The notes below the pieces were generated by a model. That model ran no database searches and was not told the DNA's origin. It saw only the letters and a program-made list of their open reading frames with translations. This document shows, in pieces, positions 32,091 through 44,450 of a DNA stretch of 64,000 bases (within the stretch, counting starts at the first letter, position 1; each line of letters begins with the position of its first letter). Location of the stretch: contig CM070584.1 in NCBI GenBank assembly GCA_036346355.1, forward strand, positions 49,931,097 to 49,995,096, in the 5' to 3' direction. The translations under genes and the position numbers were made by a program. Source of the stretch: Rhipidocladum racemiflorum (Eukaryota; Streptophyta; Magnoliopsida; Poales; Poaceae).

Positions 32091-32475
32091 TCAAGGTTAT
32101 CGATACGGCACGAAATTAATTACCGATGGTAAACCGAGAAAATTTAAAAAAAAATCAAAAAATTCAAAAATTCAGAAAAAAAATTTATACAATACAAATA
32201 TCATGATTATCGAGGCATATCGAGCGATTATCGCCAAGTATCAAGCGAAATTGCTCAAAAATCGACCCATGAGAAAGTTCATTTGGTCGACTGATTTTGG
32301 AGGCAAATATCGCGATTATCGAGCGAAAATCGATGATTTTTTACATTTTTTTGCAAAAAAAATTGATTTTTAAAACTGCAATTTTTAATGATTTTCGACC
32401 GATTTTCAGTATTTTTTTTGCGATTATTGAAAATCACTGTTCATTCGACGATCGCGAAACCGGTTTAATGAACCC
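32091..32475. mobile_element. Possible hAT-like MITE
   Basis: The left edge CAAGGTTATCGATACGG and right edge (inward) CAGGGTTCATTAAACCGG share the CARGGTT start seen in hAT elements. The interior repeats ATCGAGCGATTATCG-like motifs, resembling 59940-60790. No clear 8-bp duplication was found. Confidence 0.35.
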
Positions 32476-32479
32476 TGCT

Positions 32480-34628
32480 CCTCCCCCAAACAACGCATGT
32501 GACGATTTTGCATACTTTGCTGTACACCGTGGCAAGGAATCGCGATTAAGGAGAAGCCGTGTTAGTTTCGCTGTCTCATAGCTGTTTTAAGGACCAGTCT
32601 AGAAGACGAAGTCTATCAGTCTAGGATACACGCACAACAATGACAAGGGACCCGGGGCCGGGGGCAGATTTCCAGAGCTCAGCCTAGGCTTGTCATGTTT
32701 GATGAAAGGTTGCCAGAAACAAATCGGCGCAGTACCAGTATACACATTGTTCGTATGGTGACAAGAAAAACAATGATGTGTGATGATATTTCATCAGAAG
32801 ATTAACAGTAAGCTTCTCGGCGTGCTGCCCAATTTCAATTTGATTTGCCTTGTACCTCAGCAGAGTGCCTGACAGGCATTAAAGCTGAAGAAACTGTTCT
32901 CTGTCCATGGCAATATTTGCATACGTGTATGGTCTCTGTTCCAGTGAATTTTCTTCTTTGTAAAGACTGTTGCCGTGAGTTCACATCTCACAATCCTGGG
33001 CAAATTCGTACCGTCTATTCGCAGCAACGGCGAAAGCGGAGTGCTGTTCACGACAAGGTACTGCTGCGTGAACAAGAACATCATGGGAATCGTGCACGGG
33101 AGGAAAAATACAGATTGCTGGCCTGCTGCTAAGATCTGGCGTCAGTTGGGAGGACGGGATTTGACGACGGCCCATGAATTGTACCCAAGGCTGGAATCCA
33201 TTACGGCCTGATCAAGTGCCGACCTTCGCTGTACGCTTCTTTCTTTCTACCGATTGTTACTGAAAGCTAGGCCTTGTTTGCATTGCCGCGCCGCGTTACG
33301 CTGTGGTGCTGCGCCTTGTTTGATGAAGCTGTTCTTGGACAGGGCCATTCTGTAGCTGTTTGCATCGCATGGCCATAATCTCTGTTCATCTGCTCGCAGA
33401 GTCGCGGTCATGAACAAAGCCCAGATCATGTAGTGATCTTCTTATGGTCTAACGACGACCTGTAAGCGATGATGACACATTGATATAGGTTGATTCCATT
33501 GGAGGAGAAACGCTGGTTGGTGTAAACAAAACGGATGCCGGCCAGACTTTTCCAACACCGATCAACTCTGCAACACCGTCCATCAGGCAGGCTCCAGTTG
33601 CATGTGTCGATCGTTCCGGTAAGCCAATCAAGTCCCTTTCATGTACCAGAAGTTCAGGGATCCAGTTGGCACATCCATCCATCTATGATCTATCCCTAGC
33701 TAGCTACCTAGACACATCAACTTGGGAAGGCAGGCAGATTCATGAACAAGCAAGGAGTTAGTTGTATGCATGCTGACTGCTGAATGTGTCCACAGGGAGG
33801 CTTAATTTGCCATATGCATTTGGTTTATTATCGGTTGGACCAGGAGGAGGAGGAGCGTGTGGGGGCCGAGGGACCAGTGACCCGGCCTCCTGAATCATGG
33901 AGATCATAACTAGCCAGTTGGGGCTAGGGAGTAGCGAGCGAGGGAGGGAGGGAGGGAGGGGAGTGATCTACCATACGGCCGGCGTGGCACATGCAGGCGG
34001 TGGCCCGCCTGTGCCGCGCAGCGCGCCGGCCGGCTCGACCACCGGCGCCTCTGACCCGGCTCATGTGACGCGCCCATGGATGCCCCACCGGCCGGCAGGA
34101 CCACGCGCCGCGCGCCCGTACGTACGCCCCTCTGCTGCTGCGCGTGCACACGCATTGCGTGTGTTTTTATGTATTTGGCCATACGGGTCATGGCCTACTA
34201 GTCATGGCTGTGTCTCGGTGACTGACTGTATGTGTGTGTGTGTTCGCCGTGACCAGAGGCATGAATCCGCTGCCCGCTTGTGCCTTCGATCGGCGCAGGT
34301 AGTCATGGCCCTGCCCCTCCCCACCCCCTGCCTTGCCTTGGCTCCGGTCAAAACGTTGACGGCCGCCGGCTGGCCGGGCCCGACCAGGTCGGTTACCGTT
34401 GCGCCTCTCGCGGTGCGCCCCGGCTCGCGCATGCTTGCACGAAAAGTATGACTAAAAATTGACCGTCTTTCTCCGACAGAATGTACCTTGGGTTGGTTTA
34501 ATTTCGGATGAGGTGACCGGTCACTGCATCAAACTCATCTAAGCGAGTTGCCCTGTTAATTGGGCTCTTAAGGCTCACTACTTGTCTACACTTCGGTGCC
34601 TAATGGTAGTGATCTATATCATATAAAA
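32480..34628. other. Mostly unique intergenic sequence
   Basis: No recognised gene. A GC-rich part at 33940-34440 holds long but featureless open frames on both strands, as expected from base composition. Confidence 0.4.
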
Positions 34629-34904
34629 CCTACTATTCTGAAGAGGTACGGTAGCCAATCGTCCTCCCCACCACACGTTCCGCTGAATCTATAGTAAATA
34701 GCAACCGTGATTGCTATAGTACTTTTAAGAAAATATATATTTTTTCAAAAAAATATATAAATATATTTCAAAAAAATATATAAATATTTTTGACCTTTTT
34801 TTTCAGGTATTTCTAAAAAAATATTTTCTTTCTCTGTTAAAATGTTTGTTTGTCTCGATAATTCTTTCCGCCTGCAGCAACTCGCGAGCCCACTGTGCAT
34901 CTAG
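34629..34904 (+). mobile_element. Helitron-like element A of a head-to-tail series
   Basis: Starts CCTACTATTCTGAAGAGG and ends GCGAGCCCACTGTGCATCTAG before a T. The start resembles that of the next element (TCTCTATTCTTGGAGAGGTACGG). Confidence 0.55.
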
Positions 34905-34908
34905 TAGC

Positions 34909-35484
34909 TCTCTATTCTTGGAGAGGTACGGCAACCAGCCGCCCTCCCTGCCACGTCTCGTGAAATACCATAGTTTCCACAGTGTATTGCTACAGTGGTA
35001 AGCTGTAGTGTTTTTTTAAATATTTTTTTAGAAAATAGTGAAAAAAAATCCCTCTCTCTATTTTTGTCTCCTTTCTACAGCGAACACCTACATTTATTTT
35101 ATTTAAAAACATTTTTTAAATTTTTAAAACTTGTTTTTACAAAGAATTTTTGAAGAAAAAAATCCCTCCCCATTTATTTTAGTTTTCTTATATATTTCCC
35201 TGTTTTTTTTATTTATTATTATGTTTCCTGTAAACAGTGAACATCCACATTGATTTTATTTTTTAAAAAACATTTATCATTTCCTAAATTTATTTTTTAC
35301 AAAAAAATAAGAAAAATGAAAAAAAATCCGTCTTCCTCTATTTTAGTTTTCATATTTTCTTTTTTTTTAAAGAAATATATTATCTTTAAAATTCATGGTT
35401 CGTCCACGTCAACGTGCGTGATTTTAACCCTATCTTAGCGCTTTTTTCCGTCCGTAGCAAAGCGTGGGCCAACAAACCAACTAG
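34909..35484 (+). mobile_element. Helitron-like element B
   Basis: Starts TCTCTATTCTTGGAGAGG and ends with CGTAGCAAAGCGTGGGCC...CTAG. The base after CTAG is G rather than T, so the exact end is uncertain. Confidence 0.5.
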
Positions 35485-35491
35485 GAACTAA

Positions 35492-36179
35492 TCTATTAAA
35501 GGGGAAGATAATGCTGATATGTCTCCATATCACTCGTTTCACAGAAACGCCCTCGGGCATTTTGAAATTACATTAAGATCCTTTCACATGCTCTTTTGCA
35601 AAAAAAAAAAATTTGTGGTTCCACAAATTCGTGCCCAAATCCAGACCGAGCCATTTTGCAAATAGATCCTTGTGGTTCCCAAAAAATATATGGACCCGAC
35701 CATACCAATTTAGCAAATAAGACCTGTGCTTTTCAGAAAATTGCAACCCCGCTCTAGCAAAAAAAAACATAAACTTCCCAATGTCTTGTTCTCATGTGCG
35801 GTTTCGGCAAGAAGTCTCCCGATCATTCTAAATTTTAAAATCATGATTATTTCAATTTTTCTTATATTTTTTGTGTTTCGCCAAACAAAAAATAACATCC
35901 ATCGTGGATGTTCTTGCCACCGAGTGCTTTATCAAAAGGGTTTTGATAAATTTCATCCGGATGTTTTCTTTAGCAACCATCATCCAAATTCTGGGCCATT
36001 GAATTTGCTTTCAGATCCATGCACACCCCCCCTGAATTCGAGGTGGGTTGATCCTACGGATGTGTGTTTTGATCATACAGTCCAAAATTTAGATGATTTT
36101 TAGGAAAAAACATCCGGATGATACCTATACACTCCCTTATCAAAATTTATCGGTGCAACGTAGCTCGCGCCTCTGCTAG
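35492..36179 (+). mobile_element. Non-autonomous Helitron C
   Basis: Starts TCTATTAAAGGGGAAG after an A and ends GCTCGCGCCTCTGCTAG before a T, with a GC-rich pre-terminal stretch. The interior repeats CATCCGGATG-like motifs. Confidence 0.65.
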
Positions 36180-38888
36180 TTAACATACACAGTGGCTCTC
36201 TTGTCAACTACCCTCACACTATATATATGACACTATGTAAGTCGGCGCGAATCTCGGCGCCAACGTGGCGGTGCCAGACCTTCCTTGCTCAACTTGTTTT
36301 GGTACTTGCGTTTGTGCTGTACTGCTGTGTGCGCGCGCGTGAGAGAGAGAGAGAGAGAGAGGCATGCAGTGAAGTGAAGATGCCAAGCTTAATTTGCTTG
36401 CCATGCAGGAGCTGCAACTGCAATGCATTAAAAGCCAACATGCAGCAGGTAGGCTTGCTACCTCCCATCAGGGTCTTGAATCTCTTGACCCAGCGCAATG
36501 GGAAGGCTATGGGACCTGCCTAAAGTGACATGGCAATGGCAAGCAAAACCAAAAGGAGATCTTAGGCATGTGATTAGCACAAACGGAGGCTTCATATATT
36601 CTGATTAAGTTTGAAGTGCACCCATCTAACATGGGAAGATGGTCACATCCTCTGGTCACAGTCCAATGATTTGCCAATTGCAATACTGTCAGCTGTAGAG
36701 GCACAGGTATTGGCACATCTATCTACCTATATATAATATATCAATCTATCTAGCTGCTGCTGCTCCTACTACCACTGGCTGGAGTAGCATCTCCTTTCTC
36801 ACATTAAATTTCTGAATCTGACTCAGCCTCTCTATAGTCTAAATGTGAGGTGAGGTGATGTGAGGAGGTTGATGGCTAATGAGTGCTTCACAGCTTTTAT
36901 ATAAATGCCTCTGGATCCATTCAGATTACTGTGCTAGTAGCAGTGCAGGCAATGCAACTTCAGTAGTGTACAAACTTCAAAAGGCAACTTCAGCCTTGGT
37001 TCTTGGAGCTGTCACCATGCCACTGTATGTCTGTATCTATCAGCATGGTGGATTTCATTTATGATTAGTTGAGCAACATCTTTGTTAGTGAGTGAGACTT
37101 TGGGAATGCAGGTAGCCAATGGCAATGAATGGAGCTTTGCAGGAAAAACAATGGCTGGCCTTATCTGTGTGAAAATGATTGATGGAGAGGGCGTGCACTT
37201 GCCAGAAAGATGAAACTTGGCCTCATTTAAAGACATGTATACACACACAGAGGGTCAATTCATGGAAAAAGATGAAGTGTCAGACATGACCTGCTACTCT
37301 GTTAGCTGTAGTAGTATGAGTAATTGAGTATAGACTTCACAGGAAGATTAGTTGAAAAGTTGCTATAACTTCTGTTCATTACAAGAGAAGGGGAACATGA
37401 TAGGAGTAAACTAAAACAGATATGGTTTCGTTAAGAGGAAAAAAACCATCTAGTAATACGTGCAGATTCCAATCCCTCATATGCATGATCATAGATGCTC
37501 TGAAACATAATTACTCCCTGCTGCTCCGAGTGTTAAAAGTAAGTACAATAGCAAAGTTTACTACAGACTAATAGTAAGCTATACAATAACTATATCTTCT
37601 CTCTTGTACATAAATATTGTACCTATGTTCCCGTGCAAAGTTAGTTACTAAATAAGAGCCAGCTATCTTCTATCTCCTATTTCCTCACTTTTTCACATAG
37701 AATAAAGATGACGTGTACATGATAATAGTAAGCTGATGTAATCTTATTATACTTGTTCTAAGAGGCGCGCTACAAAAGCACTAACTTAGCATCATTGCCA
37801 TCTTGATCTAGAATTCAGACAATTCATTTAAGAGGGAGCTAGAGGGTCCGAGGAGATTAATCATCATCATCATCATTCTAGTCTCATTTATTTTCAAATA
37901 AACTTGCTTCATACCTCCTCCAGCTAACTCCCATTTTAATTCCCTCCATCTATCTGTTCAGTCAGTCAGTCATTCACTCGTTCATTCATGAGAAAGAAAA
38001 AGGACATGCTACAAGAAGGCGAGACACCAGCAGCCACCAACATGTGAGCAACACATGATCAGGCTCGGTAGGAGGGAGCAACGGGGACATCAATCAGAGA
38101 GAGCTACACCAAGATGGAAAGAGCTCTGAGAAGCACCAATATGATCAGCCATTGAATACACTTAAAGGAAGAACACTGACACTGTTGATTAATTATTGCT
38201 CACTTGTTGAGGCTTGAGCCCCACTCGTGCTAAAGCCCGGATTAACCCACACCTTCCAGACATGGGCACACCATGCCCCATGCAGCCCTGCCCCTCCACC
38301 ACCGGGCCATGCCCGGCCCGGCTCCGGCTCCGGCGCGCTGTCGGCCGGCCGGCCCTACGGCACCCAAATGCCGCCATCCATGCACGTCATGTCACGGGCA
38401 GCCATGCATATATGCCACCCTCCTTATCCAATAGCAGGCTAGCTACGTGCCACTTCAAATGCTCCGTGCACGGACAATCTCAGCAGAGATCGGTGCACAC
38501 AGTCACTGACAGACAGAGCCCGGCGAATCACGTCGAATCGGTAGGGGCCGCGTGTCCGTGCCTGATCGCGATTTCGCAGAAGCGGGCCGGCGGCAAGGCG
38601 CCGATCGTCCCCATCGAAGCCGCGGTGTCTGGCGGCCGGGAGCTCGCTCGCCCTAGCTCTTGCATGGTGCATGCATGCCTGATGGTTTTTCGTGTTCGTT
38701 GGCTAGCTGACGCGCACCTTCCGGTCCAGTTCCAAGGCATAATTCGTTCAATGATTGAACGTATTGATCGATCGATCGATCGATCGCCGATTCGCTGCAG
38801 CGCCTGTGGGGCATACACGGTTTTTCTTAATGTGTTGTACCGACGACATGTTCTTTGTTCCTGAGTCTGGCTTCGCCAGCCTCCTCGA

Positions 38889-38890
<2 letters not shown>
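36180..38890. other. Mostly unique intergenic sequence
   Basis: Contains a (GA)n run at 36341-36361, a GATC run at about 38766-38786, and a GC-rich island at 38220-38690. No gene could be supported. Long open frames in the island look like composition effects. Confidence 0.4.

Positions 38891-38939
<49 letters not shown>
38891..38939. repeat. (AT)n microsatellite
   Basis: About 24 uninterrupted AT units. Confidence 0.95.
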
Positions 38940-38940
<1 letters not shown>

Positions 38941-39288
38941 CAAATTTGGTCCTTTTCTTAATAAATTTGCAAAAATAGTCTCATTCTCGATCGTAGAAAA
39001 CGCGGCAGGTGCTCATGGAGTTTGATAGCTTTTCGAGCAACTGTCGAGCATGAGAAGCTCAGTAGGGCTACTATCGTGCGTCGAGAGCTTGATAGGCTTG
39101 CCAAGTGTGGGGTCAAGCACGCGAGAGCTCCTTACGAACTGGGGAGCATGACACCGAGGTGGGTCTAGACACTACTGCCATAGGTCCGAGAAGCTACCGA
39201 GCTCCATGGATACTATAAAAATTTATTTGGAAGGAGGTCAGATTAAAAAAAGTTTGTGAGGGAGTTAGAGAAGAGAAGGATTCAGCGT

Positions 39289-39550
39289 TACATGGCCTAT
39301 TGCCGCGCAACCCGAGCGCTGCAATACCGTGGAGATCCAAAAATAAAAAAGAATGCAGCGGTATTGTAGCAATACAGTGCTACAATACCACTACAGTTAT
39401 TTTTTTCCTGCAACGTCTAATACCACACCTGGCGATCCAAAAATAAAAGAAATTTGAATACAGCGGTCACTACAGTACAACTGCATTCATTTTTTTTTTT
39501 GGATCTACACTGCGTTGCAGCGCTCGGGTTGTGCGGCAATAGGCCATGTA
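39289..39550. repeat. Inverted repeat with 36-bp arms
   Basis: TACATGGCCTATTGCCGC plus the following 18 bases at 39289-39324 is matched by its reverse complement at 39515-39550 with one mismatch. The arms enclose a smaller perfect hairpin (GGTATTGTAGCA at 39360-39371, its complement at 39378-39389). Confidence 0.85.
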
Positions 39551-39719
39551 GCGCTCGGGGAGCGCGATATTGTGTTGCAGCACTCCGTGGCATATGCGAG
39601 TTAGGGGTCAATTTTGAAAAAAAAAAAAAGAAGAAGAAAAGAAATTTGCTGAGAGTTAGTATTAAAAAAATAATTTTGGTGGGCTACAACAGGAAAGACT
39701 TCGAGCTAGACAACCGGAG

Positions 39720-40873
39720 CTGTAGATAGGTCGCTCGCTTGCTTGAGAAAACCTGCTTACTCACAGCCCGCTCTGGTAGGGAATACTGAATTACATTTGC
39801 TTGTTATCCTAGATATGCAGATCAGCGAAATGCGTGAACGGGGAGTACACGTGACAAAACCCCGAGTCGTGTGGATTACTGTGATATCATATCTTGTCAC
39901 CATGTTCATTTTTTCGGTTCATTACTTGTTCTTCCAGAAGTCCTTTTCTCTGCTTTTTTTTTGAGCTCTTTTACAGTGGATTAAAATCAATATAAGCCGT
40001 CCATTCCTTTGAATCTAATGGTAGAAATCAATTTAGATATAGTTATATTATCACCTAAAGTATTGGTAGTAAAATTCAGAAAGGGGTAAAATGGTAAAAA
40101 ATTCTATCATATTATTTATCCTCTACGGTAAAACACGTCATGTGATCCTAATGAATAGCGGATGAATGGATAAGAAGCCTCTGAAGATCATCAGGTATTC
40201 GGTGAATCCAAATCTGTGAACGAATTAGGAAAAATCTAAAATACCTCTGATGAATGAATAGGAAAAGCCTAAAATACCCTTGAGGAATGCATGATTAAAT
40301 TTGATTTCTACTACCACTATTTACTACCTATGTTATCTACCATAAAATTTCTCTCCTTTTTCTATAGCAAACGACCACAATCCATCTCTAGCACCAGCAC
40401 CAGGACCACAATCACCAGCCTTTCTATTACTGTATACATTAGACTTCTCTTGGTCATTGATCAGTGCCCTTCCCCTTTGGAGTTCAGTTATGCATGTTCT
40501 ACATCTCATGTGAATGGGGGCCGAGCTAACCTATGAAAGCTACATTGCATCACAAATCCGCACGTACGATCGACGCATGTATCTAATTAATTAGGCATCT
40601 CACTTTGATCGATATATGATCTATCGCCTTCGTAAAATAGGACCATAAAGTTAATGGGGAAGTTGTTTTCAGCCATGCTAATATAAGGACTGGCCTTTTC
40701 CGACAAGCTCCACATTGCATTGAAGATACAGTGCTAGATCGCAGTGCTGTGAGCTACCAATGTATCTTTGATCTTAGGTACAAAGGTATAATCCATCATA
40801 ACATTGACAAGATAGGATGGGTCCTATGTGTGGTACTAGTAGTTTAGTACTAGCTAGTAGCTAGGTACATAAT
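39720..40873. other. AT-rich intergenic stretch
   Basis: No gene, RNA or element ends recognised. Confidence 0.35.
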
Positions 40874-43800
40874 TGTAACAGCCCAAAATTTCACCAAAAT
40901 GAAAAATGTTGTTGATAATTTGTTTTCTGAGTTATTATGAATTTTCAAAGTTCTTCTGGGTTTTCTGGAAATTTTGACATCTAAAGACAATGCTTTTCAG
41001 TGACCTAGTTATTAATTCTGATTTTTAAACTTCAAATTCAAACACCTAATAGTATGGAAACATTTTATCTAAGTTCCAAATGATCCAAAGAGCTTCTCCA
41101 AAAAGTTTTATGGATTTTGGAATTTAATTGATGCTTCTGAAAAATCAAATACCAGCTATTGAATTAAAATAGGAACAATAAAAGAATTTTTAAGAAAATC
41201 ATAGGGCTGCTTATGCTCTGAAATTTTTACAAAAAAACTAGTACCATCCCAGGGTCATCTCCAAAAATTTTCATAAATTTTGAGGCTAGTTTGATAGCTC
41301 AAACAAATTCCAGAAGTCTTAGCTATAATTTAAGAATTAAAATGAATTCAACAAAATCTTAAATAGGATAGCGCGTTTACCCAAAAACTGTGTTCGCAGA
41401 GGGAGGACATAGTCTGGAAAAATATGCCTTCCCCTTATGGTTCGACCCCCCTCTCTTCCCTCTCCTTCTCTCTCTGGCAAGTGGGCCCTGCTCGTCAGCC
41501 ACTCACCTGGCATAGGGCCCACTTGCCAGCGTCTCCCCTATAGAATCAAGGATAACCGCCTAGAGAGGGTGAATAGGAGGTTTTTAAAATTCTTTGGCTT
41601 TAAAAGCAACAACCTAGCAAATAATACTAGAATTGAGAAATACAACATTTAAGGCCTAAAACGTCTAGGTTTTGCTAAGTGCACCAACAAGAGTAATCTA
41701 ACTAAATTACACAATCATAGAATTTAAGACACATACTAAGTATACTAGGAATGTAAATTTACACAAATGAATAATAGAAAGCAAACCACAAGACAAGATG
41801 ACATGATGATTTTTCTTGTGGTCTCGAGACTTGCCGATCTCTCCTAATCCACGTTGTGGAAGCTTGAACCAATCAAGTCGACTCCTTGCGCAGAATGAGC
41901 TTTCCCTCGATCACTATTGGTAGCTATTCCCTGCTCCAGGTAGGCGAGTTCCGGCCTTCACAGACACTGGGCCTTCTCACAAGCTCCTTTGAGAAAGTCA
42001 CCGGTTCTCCCGCCTCCAAGCCGTCTATGAGGTGGCAATCTCCAAAAGAATAGAGTGATGGCACTTGCTTGAGGTTGATTCAAGTGTCTAATTAGCTCAA
42101 ACAATGAAGTGCACACTTGAATGCTTCTAACCCTCTCAAAGAGTGAATTTAATACTCAATGGAGTAAGGGGGGTATTTATAGCCCCACCAAGAATTCCAA
42201 CCGTTGGGTACAATCTTTCTAAAAAATTCAGCATTTGCGGTACTACCAGCGTGCAAAGCCTGACAGTACTACTCCCTGTACAACGGTTGGATCAGAGCAA
42301 TTAATGTGGTAGTTAAAAGCTGTTACAGGAAGTCTGGTACTACCGACGCACAAAGTGCGGTAGTACAGACTTTTGAATCAAGATCGGCTCGAAAAGGGTC
42401 TCTCTTTGTAAAATGAGCATCGATATTAAATTTACACTACTACCGAACCCCAGTAGTACCGACTATTTCACTGCGGTAGTACCGGCATTCAAAATACAGA
42501 AAAGCCCGCTCAAAAACACCCCTTTCTATAAAATATCTACCGGACAAATTTTCAGTACTATCGAACTCCAGTAGTAGCACTTTTTACATGTTAGTAGCTC
42601 CGGCTATAGAAAACTCTCAAAAAGGATTGCTTCTGTTAAAAACTATAACTCAATTGCTGAGTAATACCACACCTACGTTACTACCGCTTTTAGCATTGCG
42701 GTACTACCGGCCCAAATAAAAGAGACAAAGCACAGAAGATTACTCTCTGGAAAATATCTATCGCTAAGTAAAATCCGATACTACCGTAACTGCGGCACTA
42801 CCGCGTTTTGCATTGCATTACTACCAGCTTTACTGTAAATGCAAAACTACTTTGAAAGCCAAGTCCAAATGCGACTAGGAATGATTTTTTGAAAGGATTT
42901 TAAGCCATTGACCTTAATCAATTCAAATTATTATGCATCACTCCATCTTGATAGTACGGCATCTATTCTAGCAAACCGATCTTTTTCTCCTAACTCCAAG
43001 ATGGGTAAAATTACATAAATGGGTCATAACTACAATTGTACCGTAACTTCAAGCTCTTAGTCTTCTTTTATTGACCCATTTATCTCACAAGTTTTTTTCT
43101 TTTTTATATGCAGTGATAGAGACCAATCTATTCTCAAAAACTCAAGAGAAATTGTTAATCCTTTAACATGATTACCATTAATTATCAAAATCAAAAGAAA
43201 TTAGGGGTATAGATGCTTCATCCCCTCGCTCGGTGAGCACCCAAGCATTGCGCTACACCGCACCATGCACACTCTGGCGTGCTAGACAATGCACTCATGC
43301 AGGTTTTCAAGGACACGTCACCGCCTTTGCCCACTGCGATGCCGCTGCAACGCCGCCGGACCTGCCACACCATCTCACGCCAAGTCACGCCATGACACTC
43401 CACCGGTACTTGCACCACCGTCTAGCTCATTGCTCGCCCTGTCGTGCTGCCTGCACATGGCCTCGCTGAGCCATCACTTCGCCATTGCTGCCTCCCTGTG
43501 CTCGCTGCATCGCTGGAAAATCCTGCTCCACAGAGCTTCACCATTATCCGTTCTCCTTGTTCGCTACATCGCTCACCGGTATGGACACCAAGATCCCTCT
43601 CCATGGCTATAAAAAGAGTTCTATCACTGCCTTTAGCACCCCCACGTCGCCCCTGCTCCCTTCCTGGTCAGAACCCGACACCATCATCTCCAGCGAATCT
43701 GCATTGCCACGAAAGGCTGCCAAAGCCGCAAACACAATTATCCCTCCCCGATAAGCCATTTTCCAGATTCCTTGGAATTGGAGCGCCCTGATTATGCACT

Positions 43801-44050
43801 AACCCCTTCCCCTACCTTCTTCCAGGCTTTACGTTACAGGATCACCGCCGACACAGCCGTCGTCTTCCTCGACTATAGCCACTATCGCCAGCCCTCTCCA
43901 GTAAGATTCCATCGCAACCAAGCCCGAAAATGGAACCTTAGCGCAACCCAGAAGCTTTCCCCTCACTTAATTAAGTACCATCACCTTCCATTTATTCCTC
44001 CGCTACTCGCCATTAGCGCTGCCACTGAGCTCAGGCGATGGTTCCCCTAG
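40874..44050 (+). mobile_element. Nested LTR-retrotransposon sequence (gypsy-like LTR with insertion)
   Basis: A TGTAACAGCCCAAAATTTC start at 40874 is typical of rice LTRs. The LTR-like text runs to about 41540 and seems to resume at about 43210 with a TATA-like GGCTATAAAAAGAG near 43604. The inserted part (about 41540-43200) starts with CGCCTAGAGAGGGTGAATAG, a phrase common in grass retroelements. TATAG flanks the inserted part on both sides. The exact right end was not found and no protein domains are present. Confidence 0.4.
42235..42835. repeat. Dispersed GGTACTACCG / CGGTAGTAC motifs
   Basis: More than a dozen degenerate copies in both orientations lie within 600 bp of the inserted retroelement segment. 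They form many potential small hairpins. Confidence 0.65.
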
Positions 44051-44450
44051 ACTCCCCTCTGATAAATTTTCAGAAGTAACAATGTTTCCCAGGGCAGGGG
44101 CAGCAATGCTCAACAAGGCACATGGTGGTTATAGGTAACCTGGATCTAGAGGAAACCTAACATGCGTAATCTTATCATCACCAAGGATCACAGATATGTA
44201 TGTACGAAGAGCAAAACAGTTATAGCCTATGTCTTTAGTTCGTCCACATTATAATTCAAGCATGTCATGTTCATCGTCGTTCTTTTGCAACAAGGTTGGT
44301 TGATTGGAAGATATCATATATCTCACATCTGTTTCTTTGAAAGGTAAATTGGAATACATAGTGTATGATTGTGTCTCTCATTACTTAAGATTCAGATTTT
44401 GGATAGTAGACATCATCTTTGCATATGGATGGATGATGTCTTGAAGTACT

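Noticed and set aside
32845..33211. Overlapping plus-strand frames of 95 and 78 codons
   Set aside because: No domain and no convincing splice sites; coding potential is not distinguishable from chance.
33897..34451. 184-codon plus-strand open frame
   Set aside because: It lies in a GC-rich patch with long frames on both strands and shows no domain or splice context. Composition explains it.
38214..38864. 216-codon plus-strand open frame
   Set aside because: GC-rich island with overlapping frames in several registers; no recognisable protein, and it includes a GATC repeat at its end.
43218..43791. Several GC-rich frames on both strands
   Set aside because: They fall in LTR-like sequence of a nested retroelement and match no protein I recognise.
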